64,000 nt of DNA from Xylocopa sonorina (GCF_050948175.1 NC_135204.1:797473-861472); one strand, 5' to 3'. Shown: positions 37,486 through 49,380, numbered from the stretch's first letter. Program-made: numbers and translations. Notes: generated by a model from the sequence alone, not told the origin.

Positions 37486-39790
37486 CGATACGTAGACATC
37501 TGCAAACGCCATTTCCTAGCTAGAAAGTGTCGCATTTACATTCATTTTAAGTGTATGCGAGGTATACATGACACATCGCAATGAATATTATATATTATCA
37601 TGAAACATAGAAATGAGAAGCGATATCGCGTTTTGAGAAGCATTAGAACTCTAATGCCACGATACGTAGACATCGGCAAACGCTATTTCCTAGCAAGGAA
37701 GTGTCGCATGTACATTCAATTGAAGTGTATGCGAGGTATACATGGCACTTCGCAATGAATATTACATATTATCATGATACATAGAAATGAGAAGCCATAT
37801 CGCGTTTTGAGAAGCATTAGAACTCTAATGCCACGATACGTAGACATCTGCAAACGCCATTTCCTAGCAAGGAAGTGTCGCATTTACATTCTTTTGAACT
37901 GAATACGAGGTATACATGACACCTCGCATTGAATATTATATGTATTCATGAAACATAGAAATGAGATGCGATATCGCTTTTTATGAAGCATTAGAAACCC
38001 ATTGCCACGATACGCAGACATCTGCAGACGCAATTTCCTGGCAAGGAAGTGTCGTGTTTACATTCTTTTGAAGTGAATACGATGTATACATAACACCCCA
38101 CAATGAATATTATATATTATCATGAAACATAGTAATGAGTAGCAATATCGCGTTTTGAGAAGCATTAGAACTCTATTGCTTCGATACGTAGACATCTGCA
38201 AACGCAACATCCCCGCAAGGAAGTGTCGCATTTACATTCTTTTGAAGTGAGTACGATTTATGCATGACACTTCGCAATGAATATTATATCTAAACATGAA
38301 GCATAGAAACGAGATGCGATATCGCGATTTATGAAGCATTAGAACATAATTGCTTCGATACGTAGACATCTGCAAACGCTATTTCCTAGCAAGGAAGTGT
38401 CGCAATTACATTCATTTGAAGCGTATGCGAGTTGTAAGCCACATTTCGCAATGAATATTATATCTTGTCACGAAACATAGAAATGAGATGCGATATCGCA
38501 ATTTAAGAAGCATTAGAACACTATTGCTTCGATACGAAGACACCTGCAAACGCTATCTCCTAGCAAGGAAGTGTCGCATTTACATTATTTTGAAGTGAAT
38601 ACGAGGTATACATGACACTTCGCAGTGAATATTATATATTATCATGAAACACAGTAATGAGATGCGATATAGCGTTCCAAGAAGCATTAGACCTCTATTG
38701 CTACGATACGTAGACATCTGCAAACGCTATTTCCTAGAAAGGAAGTGTCGCATTTACATTCCGTTGAAGTGAATTCGAGGTATACATGACAATTCGCAAT
38801 GAATATTACATCTTATCATGAAACATAGAAATGAGGAGCGACATCGCGGTTTAAGAAGCATTAGAACTATATTGCTTCGATAAGTAGATATCTGGATACG
38901 CATTTCCTAGCAAGGAAGTATGGCATTTACATTCTTTTGAAGTGTAGATGAGGTATACGTAACTCTTCGCAATGAATATTATGTCTTACCATGCAACGTA
39001 GAACTGAGATGCGATATCGCATTTAATGAAGCATTAGAACTCTATTGCTTTGATACGTAGACATTTGGAACTGCTATTTCCTAGAAAGGAAATGTGGTAT
39101 TTACATTTTTATGAAGTGTTGACGAGGTATATATAACTTTTCGCAATGAATATTATATCATACCATGAAACATATAAATGAAATGCGATATCCCGTTTTA
39201 AGAAGCATTGGAACACTAGTGCTTAGATACGTAGACATCTGGATACGCATTTCCTAGCAAGGAAGTGTGGCATTTACATTCTATTGAAGTGTATACGAGG
39301 TATGCATAACACGTCGCGATGAATATTATATCTTATCATGAGACAGAAATGAGATGCGATATCGCGTTTTAAGGAGCATTGGAACTCTATTACTTCGATA
39401 CATAGACACCTGGTATCGCTATTTCCTAGTAAGGAAGTGTGGTAGTTACATTCTTTTGAAGTGTGGACGAGGTATACATAGCACTTCGCAATGACTATTA
39501 TATCTTATAATGAAACATAGAAATGAGATATGATATCGCGTTTCAAGAAGCACTAGAACTCTATTGCATCGATAAGTAGACATCTGGAAACGCATTTTCA
39601 ATCATGGATGTGTGTCGTTTACATTCTTTTATAGTGCAGACGAGGTATACGTAACACTTTGCAATGTACATTATATCTTATCATGAAACATAGGAATGAG
39701 ATGCATTATTGCGTTTTAAGAAGCATTGGAGCCCTACTGATTCGATACGTAGGGATCTAGAAACAATATTCCGTAGCAATGTAGTTGTTT

Positions 39791-40260
39791 GTCATGATAG
39801 GATGCAAATCAAAGCAACACGTAACGTATATCTCGCCAATACTTCAAGAGAATGTTAGTCACACACATACTTGCGACGGAATAGCGTTTCTAGATGTCTA
39901 AATACCGCAGCAATGGAGTTCTAATGCTTCATAAAACGCGTTATAGCATCTCATTTCTATGTCTCATGATTAGATGAAATGTCCAACGCAATGCGTTATT
40001 TATATCTTGTCAATACTTGATGAGAATGTAAACCCCACACTTCCTCCCGACGGAATAGCGTTTCTAGATGTCTACGTATCGAAGCAATAGAGTTGTAACT
40101 CTTCATAGAAGGTGTCATCGGACCACATTCCTATGTTTCATGATAAGATGCTATACCAATATAATAATATATACCAAGCGTAATGTATATCTCGTCAACA
40201 CTTCAGAAGAATGTAAATCCCGCACATCTTTGGAACGGAATAGCGTCCTTCGATGTCTAC
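39791..40260 (-). repeat. 174-bp satellite, subfamily C, reverse
   Basis: At about 39790 the array switches from forward to reverse. The last forward monomer is truncated after CCGTAGCAATGTAGTTG, and the reverse sequence starts with TCATGATAGGATGCAAATC. Almost three reverse monomers of subfamily C follow (TTTCTAGATGTCTA, AACGCGTTATAGCATCTC, TATATCTCGTCAA). The block ends at GATGTCTAC, where LTR A is inserted. The same inversion point recurs at 59098. Confidence 0.92.
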
Positions 40261-40675
40261 TGTGACGGGTTTTCCCGTTACAATCCGCAAGAAAGGGGTC
40301 ATATAGAACCAATAATAAAGGGGTATACAGGAGTTTAATCCGGGGTAGAAAATATCCGCGCGATGCTGCCGTCCGCGGATTCGCCAACGCCAAGTACAGA
40401 ACAATGTATTTCCTATCCAGCGAGTATTTCGAAGCTGCGAGGCTGGGACTCTTTGGGCGCCAGCTACTCAAGCAGTAGCAAAACTAGTATACATCCCCTC
40501 GACGCGGGATTACTAAATGTTATACGATACGTCGCGAATGATCGGGGATCACCACCCGTTATACGATACAAGATACAATACGCGATATCAGAAATGCGGC
40601 AGGAAAAAATGGGACGCTTTTGCGTATAAGGACTCACGCTCTCGTTTCCAACAATTCTGGGTCTCGCTCTGTCCT

Positions 40676-40706
<31 letters not shown>

Positions 40707-41559
40707 TCCAAATCGCTCCGTACACTCGTTCGCTAGGTTGCTCGCCAAGTCTTTGCTAAGTCTTCGCTAAGTCTTTGCTAAGTCTTCGCTAAGTCGTCGC
40801 TAAGTAGTCGCTAAGAAGTCGCTAAGAAGTAGAGGCAGTCTTCATGCTGGCGAGCTCGTTATATAGGTTTGCTGGGAGTCTTCGGATCCCCTTAGATCCT
40901 CCTTAGGGCTCCTTGGTGGGGTAGGGCTATATGCTTCGGTATTGTTCGGGGCATCGATCGGTGGATTTCGGTGATCTTCCCTGATCGCCCCCTCTGGTGT
41001 GTCTAGAGGGGGTCCACTGGATTATTTGAACTGCGGCGCTTGTCGCGCGCCCCGCTTTCCACGGCTCACCAGCAGTTCCGCTGCGCATCTTGCATTTTCC
41101 TCTTCATGGGCTCAGGGGAGGGGTGGAGGTTCTTCTCACACCCGGAGTCCATCCTGTTCGTCTCCATGGGCTATGGCAACGGTCGTACCGTTGCAGGGCC
41201 TTGGATCGTATCCCTCGGACTTCAGAGTCTCTTCTAGCTCACTTCCCTACTCCTCCACCGTCGAGCCCGTCACGCTACCTCGGCGCACAGCCCTTCCGCG
41301 AAACTGCGGTATTTTAATCCGCCGAAGGAGTGTCTCCTGGGTCGCTTCTTCAATCAGCTCGAGAGTTTAATCCGTCGAACGGAGAGCGAGAAAAGAACGG
41401 GGGGGGGGGATGTTCTACCATTGCGTATTTCACGCTACTCGGAAGTACAGCTATCGCGATTGTCCGTGTCGCGCTTCTCGCATGGGTGATGATCTGCGAC
41501 CTAGTCTAACCTTAGCAGGGGGGGAGGGTGAGCAAGCCTTGTGACATCACCACGTCACA
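40261..41559 (-). mobile_element. Solo LTR A, probably Ty3/gypsy-type, with 4-bp target duplication
   Basis: A 1,299-bp segment splits a satellite monomer exactly and is flanked by CTAC on both sides (40257-40260 and 41560-41563). It begins TGTGACG and ends CGTCACA, so both ends fit the TG...CA rule. On the minus strand a TATATAA box lies near 40860-40868, about 690 bp from the LTR start, which gives the U3-R-U5 order and the orientation. A (CT)n run (about 40677-40711) and an 11-bp minisatellite (40744-40831) lie in the transcribed part, and a G run lies near 41400. There is no internal retrotransposon sequence on either side. A 4-bp duplication is usual for gypsy-type integrases. Open frames here are incidental. 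Confidence 0.85.
40744..40831 (-). repeat. 11-bp minisatellite in LTR A, eight copies
   Basis: Eight tandem 11-mers of the form GCTAAGTCTTC with small changes, ending GCTAAGAAGTA. Homologous arrays have six copies in LTR C (59290-59355) and about three in LTR B (57468-57500). The array lies just downstream of the TATA box in LTR orientation, in the 5' end of the predicted transcript. Confidence 0.9.
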
Positions 41560-44500
41560 CTACATATCGAAGCAATAGTGTTCTAAATCTTCATAAAACG
41601 TGAAATCGCATCTCATTTCTATGTCTCATGATAAAATGTAATATTCAATGCAACCCCTTATGTATATCTCGCCTGCACGTCACAAGAATGTAAATACCAC
41701 TCTTCCTTCCGACGTAATAGAGTTTATAGATGTCTGCGTATCGATGCAACAGAGTTCTAATGCTTGTTTAAAAACGATATCGCATCTCAATTCTATGTTT
41801 CGTGATAAGATATAATATTCATTGCGAAGTGTTACGTATGCCGCGTCTACACTTCAATAAAATGTAAATGCCACACTTCCTCGCTAGGACATAGCGTTTC
41901 CAGATGTCCACGTATCGAACTAATAGAGTTCTAATGCTTCTTAAAACGCGATATCGCATCTCGTTTCAAATGTTTCATGATATGACATAATATCCATTGC
42001 GAAGTGTTATGTATACCTCGTATACACTTCAAGGGAATGTAAATGCGACACTTCGTTGTTAGGAAATAGCGTTTCCAGATGACTACGTATCGAGGCAATA
42101 GACTTCTAATGCTTCTTAAAACGCGATATCGCATCTCACTTCTATGTTTCATGATAAGATATGGTATTCATTGCGAAGTGTCATGTATACCTCGCAAACA
42201 CTTCAACTGAATGTAATTGCGACACTTCCTTGCTAGGATATAGCGTTTGCAGATGTCTACGTATCGTAGCAATTGGGATCTAATGATTCTTGAAACGCGA
42301 TATCGCATCTCATTTCAATGTTTCATGATAAGATATAATATTCATTGCGAAGTGTCATGTATACCTCGCAAACACTTCTAATGAATGTAAATGCGACACT
42401 TGCTTGCTAGGAAATAGCGTCGGAAGATTTCTACGTATCGAAGCAATAGAGTTCTGGAGCTTCTTAAAACGAGATATCGTATCTCATTTCTATGTTTCAT
42501 GATAAGATATAATATTCATTGCGAAGTGTCACGTGTACCTCGCATACACTTCAACTGAATGTAAATGCGACACTTCCTTGCTAGGAAGTAGCGTTTGCAG
42601 ATGTCTACGTATCGTAGCAATGGAGTTCTAATGTTTCTCAAAACGCTATGTCGCATCTCCATTTTATGTTTCATGATAAGATACAATAATCATTGCGAAG
42701 TGTCACTTATACCTCGTATTCATTTCAAAAGAATGTAAATGCGACTCTTCCTTGCTAGGAAGTAGCGTTTGCAGATGTCTACGCATCGAAGCAATAGAGT
42801 TCTAAAGCTTCTTAAAACGAGATATCGCATCACATTTCTATGTTTCATGATAAGACATAATATTCATTGCGAAGTGTCATATATACCTCGTATTCACTTC
42901 AAAAGAATGTAAGTGCGACGCTTCCTTGCTAGGAAGTAGCGCTTGCAGATTTCTACGTATCAAAGCAATAGTGTTCTAATGCTTCTTAGAACGTGATATC
43001 GCTTCACATCTCTATGTATCATGATAAGATATAATATTCATTGCGAAGTGTTATCTTCACCTCGCATACACTTTAAATGACTGTAAATGCGACACTTCCT
43101 TGCTAGGAAATAGCGTTTGCAGATGTCTATGTATCGAAGCAATTGAACTCTAATGCTCCTTAAAACGCGATATCGCATCTCATTTCTATGTTTCATGATA
43201 AGATATAGTATTCATTGTGCAGTGTTATGCATATCTCGTCTACACTTCAAATGAATGCAAAATGCGACACTTCCCTGCTAGGAAGTAGCGTTTGCAGATG
43301 TCTACGTATCGAAGCAGTAGATTTCTAATGCTTCTTAAATCGAGATATCGCATCACATTTCAATGTTTCATGATAAGATGTAATATTCATTGCGAAGTGT
43401 CATGTATTCCTCGTATTCTCTTCAAAAGAATGTAAATGCGACACTTCTTTGCTATAAAATAGCGCTTGCAGATGTCTACGTATCGTAGCAATAGAGTTCT
43501 GATGCTTTTTAAATCACGATATCGCAACACATTTTTATGTTTCATGATAAGATGTAATATTCATTGCGAAGTGTTATGTATTCCTCGTCTACACGTCAAA
43601 TGATTGTAAATGCGACACTTCCTTGCTAGGAAATAGCGTTTGCGGATGTCTACGTAACGCAGAAATAGTGTTCTAATGCTTCTTAAAACGCGATATCGCA
43701 TCCCATTTCTATGTTTCATGATAAGATATAATATTCATTGCGAAGTGTCATGTATACTTCGCAAACACTTCAACTGAATGTAATTGCGACACTTCCTTGC
43801 TAGGATATAGCGTTTGCAGATGTCTACGTATCGTAGCAATTGGGTTCTAATGATTCTTGAAACGCGATATCGCATCTCATTTCAATGTTTCATGATAAGA
43901 TATAATATTCATTGCGAAGTGTCATGTATACCTCGCAAACACTTCTAATGAATGTAAATGCGACACTTCTTTGCTAGGAAATAGCGTCGGAAGATTTCTA
44001 CGTATCGAAGCAATAGAGTTCTAGAGCTTCTTAAAACGAGATATCGTATCTCATTTCTATGTTTCATGATAAGATACAATATTCATTGCGAAGTGTCATG
44101 TGTACCTCGCATACACTTCAACTGAATGTAAATGCAACACTTCCTTGCTAGGAAGTAGCGTTTGCAGATGTCTACGTATCGAAGCAATAGAGTTCTAATG
44201 CTCCTTAAATCGCGATATCGCATCTCATTTCTTTGCTTCATGATACGATATAATATTCATTGTGGAGTGTTATGTATACCTCGTATTCCCTTCAAAAGAA
44301 TGTAAGTGCGAAACTTCCTTGCTGGGAAATAGCGTTTTGTAGATGTCTACGTATCGAAGCAATAGAGTTCAAGTGCTCCTTAAATCGCGATATCGCATCT
44401 CATTTCTATGTTTCATGCTAAGATATAATATTCATTGTGCAGTGTTATGTATATCTCGTCTACACTTCAAATGGATGTAAATGCGACACTTCCTTGCTAG

Positions 44501-44810
44501 GAAGTAGCGTTTGCAGATGTCTACGTATCGAAGCAGTAGATTTCTAATGCTTCTTAAATCGAGATATCGCATCACATTTCAATGTTTCATGATAAGATGT
44601 AATATTCATTGCGAAGTGTCATGTATTCCTCGTATTCTCTTCAAAAGAATGTAAATGCGACACTTCCTTGCTATAAAATAGCGCTTGCAGATGTCTACGT
44701 ATCGTAGCAATAGAGTTCTGATGCTTCTTAAAACGCGATATCGCATCTCATTTCTATGTTTCGTGATAAGATATAATATTCATTGTGGCGTGTTATGTCT
44801 ACTTCGTATT
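41560..44810 (-). repeat. 174-bp satellite, reverse block between LTR A and the unclassified element
   Basis: About nineteen reverse monomers. The first one to two are subfamily C (to about 41760); the rest are of the central type (CGTTTGCAGATGTCTACG, AATGTAAATGCGACACTTCC). Two internal higher-order copies are visible: 42125-42614 with 43692-44181 (offset 1,567 bp, nine monomers; marker GCAATTGGG), and 43200-43510 with 44419-44729 (offset 1,219 bp, seven monomers; marker GAAGCAGTAGATTTC). The block is interrupted at 44810 after CTTCGTATT. Confidence 0.93.
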
Positions 44811-45701
44811 GCAACGTCCAGCGTACAGCCTTCCACCCCCCAGCGGCACCCACAGCATCCGACAGCGACGCATCTACCGCCAGGCGCAACCAACTGCGTG
44901 GAAAGAGCGCCTTCACACACGGGAAAGCAGACCGAACGCCGAGCCAAGGCAGCCAGATATCCACGAGCACCCAGGAGATCGGCCGTACGACCGCGCGTCG
45001 ATGCGCGCTATCGCCAGAGTTGGGAGACATGCAGCCTCCAGCCGCACGAACAGATCACCGAGCATCTCACCGATTCGCCTAGGTCATCCTCCCATTATTC
45101 TTATTTTGATAATGTATATTCATAAGAACGTTCTAGAATTAAGTACACGACACAACTAATGTATATACGCAAACAACACACACATAGTTCCTAATATATC
45201 TGCGAATTCTCATAGTCATACGTATCGATACGCCCAAGCAACCGTCCGACGCCCTCGGCTCACGCTTAACGCGAGCCGCGCCCTACTCCGACCGGCCGCC
45301 CCATTCCGGGGTCCAGCGACTCGCACGCCATGCGACTCGAGGAGGTCGCGGACACGCGAGCTGAAGATCAGTTCCGATCAGTCCTCTGAACCGAGGAGTT
45401 CCCATCTCGCTCTCAATGCTTCCGGGCCATTCATCACCTCAATCGGAGGTGTTTCTAATTCTACTTCAATTCTAGTTCAAGCTAATTCATTCCAATTCTA
45501 AACGTTAAGTCTATCTTTAACTTAGCCTTAGGGAAGTCAGTGTAAGCTTAGGTTTATATTAGAATATATTTTATTTTACCTTACATCCACAAGTTTAATT
45601 ATTATCCTCTAAATTCATTATTATCTACGAATTCTTCCACGAGCTATCGCGTGGATAACCATCATTCGAACCCAATCGCTAGTTGACCTTGGTAACCGGC
45701 T

Positions 45702-45822
45702 GGTTAGAGCGGACCGCCGCTTAGCTTCGCCGATCCACAGCGGAAACTACGTGCGGATATAGTCAACGTTTTACCCTTCTGGACCGATAGGTTAGAGAGG
45801 AACGCCGCTTATCCGATTCGTA
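45702..45822 (+). repeat. Paired GGTTAGAG motif in the unclassified element, copy 1
   Basis: GGTTAGAGCGGACCGCCGC at 45702 is repeated as GGTTAGAGAGGAACGCCGC at 45790, 88 bp apart. The pair lies just upstream of the small open frame, as in the other copy of the element (about 10205-10310, minus strand). Confidence 0.6.
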
Positions 45823-45847
45823 TCCGGATTGCTGGAACTAGACGCGA

Positions 45848-46147
45848 ATGTGTCTCAATCCAAAACGTAAAGCTCGACGTGCGGGACGGAAGAATTACCT
45901 ACGCCGACTTGTGCGTGATTACGTGGGCATCGAAGCCCTTTCGTCTCTTCGTTCGGACACCACCGTTCCAGTGGCTCCTCAACAACCTGCTCCGTCGTCT
46001 TCTTCCGGCCAAGGGATGCCGATCAGCACAGAAACCCAGATACGTTGGAGACTCATCCTTCTTACGATCCAGCCTCGCAGCCCTTACGTAGGGACGATTC
46101 CGGAAAACGATCCCCGACAGCAACAGTTTCTCAGGAAGGGATACTAA
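45848..46147 (+). CDS. Small open frame of the unclassified element, copy 1
   Basis: Ninety-nine codons from ATG to TAA, with a stop in frame shortly upstream (about 45839), so this ATG is the natural start. The N-terminal third is strongly basic (KRKARRAGRK, LRRLVRD); the middle is Pro/Ser/Gln-rich; the end has WRLI and PYVGTIPENDPRQQQFLRKGY. The last part is shared with the minus-strand frame at 9824-10099. I do not recognise a family. A basic N-terminus suggests nucleic-acid binding, which is inference only. A poly(A) signal lies 150 bp downstream. Confidence 0.45.
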   Translation: MCLNPKRKARRAGRKNYLRRLVRDYVGIEALSSLRSDTTVPVAPQQPAPSSSSGQGMPISTETQIRWRLILLTIQPRSPYVGTIPENDPRQQQFLRKGY

Positions 46148-46332
46148 ATTAACAACGATTCAAGACAGCAAAGGTAGGATCTTTCCTGTTTACCGCGATC
46201 GCGTTTTGAAAGTGTTCGTTCTCCCACGAAAGGAACCCGGAACCCGTCGTAATTAAGCGTGCCGATTCCGTTTTCTGGCTGCGTGTCATTCGCGAATAAA
46301 ACGGAAATTTTCCACCCTCGCGACGTGACGCG

Positions 46333-49245
46333 CATCTCATTTCTGTGTTTCATGACTACATAAAATATTCATTGTGCAGTGTTATGTATACCTCGCATTC
46401 ACTTCAGAAGAATGTAAATGCGACACATCCTTGCTAGGAAATAGCGTTTGCAGATGTCTAGATATCGTAGCATTAGAGTTCTAATGCTTCTCAAAACGCG
46501 ATATCGAATCTCATTCCTATGCTTCATGGTAAGATGTAATATTCATTGCGAAGTATCATATACACCTCGCATACACTTCAACTGAATGTAAATGCGACAC
46601 TTCCTTGCTAGGAAATAGCGTTTGCAGATGTCTAGATATCGTAGCATTAGAGTTCTAATGCTTCTCAAAACGCGATATCGCATCTCATTTCTGTGTTTCA
46701 TGGTAAGATGTAATATTCATTGCGAAGTATCATGTATACCTCGCATACACTTCAACTGAATGTAAATGCGACACTTCCTTGCTAGGAAATAGCATTTGCA
46801 GATGTCTAGGTATCGTAGCAATACAGATCTAATGCTTCTTAAAATGCGAAATCGCTCCTCATTTCAATGTTTCATGATAAGATATAATATTCATTGTGGA
46901 GTGTTATGTATACCTCGTATTCACTTCAAAAGAATGTAAATGCGACACTTCCCTGCTTGGAAATAGCGTTTGCAGATGTCTACGTATCGAAGCAATAGAG
47001 TTATAATGTTTCTTGGAACGGGATATCGCATCTCATTTCTATGTTTCGTGATAAGGTATAATATTCATTGTGAAGTGTTATGTATACCTCGTATTCACTT
47101 CAAAAGAATGTAAATCCGACACTTCCTTCCTATTAAATAGCGTTTGCAGATGTCTCCGTATCGAAAAAATAGAATTTTAATGCTTCTTAAAACCAGGTGT
47201 CGCATCTCACTTCTATATTTCATGATAGGATATAATATTCATTGCGTAGTGTCATGTATATCTCGTCAACACTTCAAAGGAATGTAAATCTCACACTTCC
47301 TTGCTACGAAATAGCGCTTCTAGATGACGAGATATCGAAGCATTAGATTTCTAATGCTACATAAAGTGCGATGTTGCATCACATTTCTATGTTTTATGTT
47401 AAAATGTAAATCAATGCATCGTGTTAATTATATCTCGTCAGCACTTCGAAGGAATGTAAATATCACGCTTCCTTGCGACGGAATAGCGTTCCTAGATGTC
47501 TACGTATCGAAGCATTAGAGTTCTAATGCTTCATAAAACGCGATATCGCATCTCATTTCTATGTCTCACAATAAGATGTACTATTCATTGCAGCAAGTTA
47601 TGTATATCTCATCTAGACTTCAAAATAATGTAATTGCCACACTTCCTTGCTTCGGAGTAGCGTTTCCAGATGTCTACGTATCGATGCAATAGATTTCTAA
47701 TACTTCATGTGGCGCTATGTCGGATCTCATATTTATGTCTCATGTTAAGATGCAACGTCAACGCAAGCGTTACTTATATCTCGTCTGCACTTGAAAATAA
47801 TGTAAATACCGCTTTTGCTTGCTACCGAACAGCGTTTCTAGCTGTGTACGCATCGAAATAATAATGTTCTAATTCTTCAAAGAACGCGATATCGCATCTG
47901 ATTTCTATGTCACATGATCAGATGTAATCTCAATGCAACGCGTTCTGTATATCTCGTCTACACTTCAAATGAAAGTGGATGCATCACTTCCTTGCTACGG
48001 AACAGTGTTTCTAGATGTCTGCGAATCGAGGCAAAGGAGTTCTAATGCTTTATAGAATACGATATAGCATTTCACATCAAGAGTTCGAAGTATGTATGTT
48101 GATTTTAATGATCTGTAAATCAGACTATGCTTATCTGCTTCTACACTGCAAAACAATGTGATGCTACACTTCCTCGCAAGAGAATAGCGTTTCTAGATGT
48201 CAACGTGTAAAAACAACAGGGTTCTGTTATCTGATTCCGCGCGATGTCGCATCTCATTTCAATGCCGCATGTTGAGATGTAATATTCAATGAAACGCGTT
48301 ACGTTTATCTGCTTCTACACGTCAACAGTATAAAAATCCTACAATATCTTGCCAGGAGGTAGCGTTTCTAGATGTGCACGTATTGAAGCAATAGATTTCT
48401 AATGCTATATAAAACGCGATATCGCATTTGATATCTACAGTTCGAAGTATGTACAAGATAAAAATGCTCTACACATCTGGTTATGCTTGTCTGCATATAC
48501 ACGTCAAAAGACTGTGATTTCTACACTTCCTTGCAAGGGAATTGCGTTCTTAGACGTCTACTTTTCGAAGTAATAGAGTTCTATTGCTTCATTCAACACG
48601 ATGTCGCAAGTAATTTCAATGATTCATGGTAAATTGCAATGTTCTATGCAATATGTTACATTTGTCTGCATCTAGACCTTAGAACGATGTGAATCCTATA
48701 CTTACTTGCAACAGAATATCGTTCCCAGATCTCTTCGTGTCCAAGCAAGACATTTCTAATACTTCATGCAGCGCGATGTCGCATCTCATTTCAACGTTTC
48801 AATGCAAAGAATCTGTAATCATATATCCATAACATTATGCTTAACTGTTAGAGGTCTTCAATAGAATGTGAACTATATAATTCCATGCAACGGCATGGCG
48901 CTCCGTAGTGTCTGTCTGTTAAAGCAATCGAGCTAGAATTCTCCATGCAATGCGCTGGCGCATCCCATTTCATCGTTTCAAAGTAAGAATGCTGTAATCT
49001 CTTATGCATAGCTCTATGCTTATCTGCTTTAAAACTTCATAAGAATGTAAATTCTACAGCTCCATGCAAGAGGATTGCCCTTCGTAGTGTCTACATGTCG
49101 AGACAATAGAGTACTAATGCATCATACAATGCCATGTCTCGTCTCATTTCAACGTTTCGAATTAAGTAAGCTGTAATCTTCTATGACAAGCATAATTATC
49201 TGCTTCTACTCTACAAAAGAATGTGAATTCTATAGATCCAAGCAA
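46333..49245 (-). repeat. 174-bp satellite, reverse block decaying to relics
   Basis: From 46333 to about 47250 monomers are of the central type and easy to align; two adjacent ones (about 46440-46613 and 46614-46787) are near copies of each other. From 47250 they change to subfamily C. From about 48080 the monomers are highly diverged: only pieces such as TAGCGTTTCTAGATGT, TCTAATGCTTCAT and ATGTCGCATCTCATTTCAA recur with an uneven period. The relics fade out near 49245. This is a visible gradient from recent to very old satellite. Confidence 0.88.
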
Positions 49246-49380
49246 CAGGAGGGCAGGCCCTCCACCATCCTACTGCCTGCCCTGATGCGGGCAAAGGATT
49301 CCCAGGACTACTCAAACCGCGACCAACATCTATCTTATACTCTAACCGATTCATCGTTATGCGTTTTCCATTAAGCTTGC
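49246..49380. other. GC-rich insert with nested hairpins
   Basis: A short GC-rich patch in otherwise AT-rich DNA. GGAGGGC (49248-49254) pairs with GCCCTCC (49257-49263), and GGGCAGGC (49251-49258) can alternatively pair with GCCTGCCC (49275-49282). It could be a fragment of a transposon. No protein family is recognisable in the short open frame that crosses it. Confidence 0.4.

Larger units (their letters stand above)
11108..39790 (+). repeat. Main forward satellite array, about 165 monomers of 174 bp
   Basis: The core of the window. Most monomers belong to subfamily A: TAGACATCTGCAAACGCTA, GGAAGTGTCGCATTTACATT and CACT(G/T)C(A/G)CAATGAATATTATATC. Period measured at 16070, 16244 and 16417 is 174 and 173 bp. 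Each monomer contains the 10-bp palindrome GCGATATCGC or a variant, TACGTA, and an inverted pair TTCCT/AGGAA around AGCA. Monomers within a few units of each other often differ by more than monomers thousands of bp apart, the sign of higher-order structure (listed separately). Near both ends the variants grade into subfamily B. I see no gene and no transposon in this block. Open frames in it are periodic satellite read-through. Confidence 0.96.
44811..46332 (+). mobile_element. Unclassified interspersed element, copy 1
   Basis: A 1.5 kb segment homologous to 9696-11107. In order it has a start GCAACGTCCAGCG with a C-rich stretch, a GC-rich block (CTCCGACCGGCCGCCCCAT near 45285), an AT-rich part, two copies of a GGTTAGAG motif (45702 and 45790), a 99-codon frame (45848-46147) and an AATAAA at 46295-46300. 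No RT or transposase is present. Satellite resumes at CGCATCTCATTT, about half a monomer out of phase with the left flank, so insertion was accompanied by loss or gain of target sequence. It could be an LTR plus leader and Gag start of an LTR element, or a non-autonomous element; I cannot decide. Confidence 0.75.

Noticed and set aside
11108..39790. A CRISPR-like array, because of regular repetition
   Set aside because: The whole 174-bp unit repeats, with no constant repeat alternating with variable spacers, and the genome is eukaryotic.
11108..39790. A CENP-B box in the satellite (TTCGATACGTAGAC resembles its TTCG start)
   Set aside because: The rest of the box, in particular the CGGG part, is missing.
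40999..41370. Open frames of 65-123 codons in LTR A, and the equivalents at 59466-59894
   Set aside because: They lie in the U3 region of an LTR, are antisense to its transcription and have no protein motif.
44685..45159. Overlapping open frames of 99-146 codons at the start of the unclassified element
   Set aside because: Three frames are open at once in GC-rich DNA, and one begins in satellite. None is conserved in the other copy of the element.
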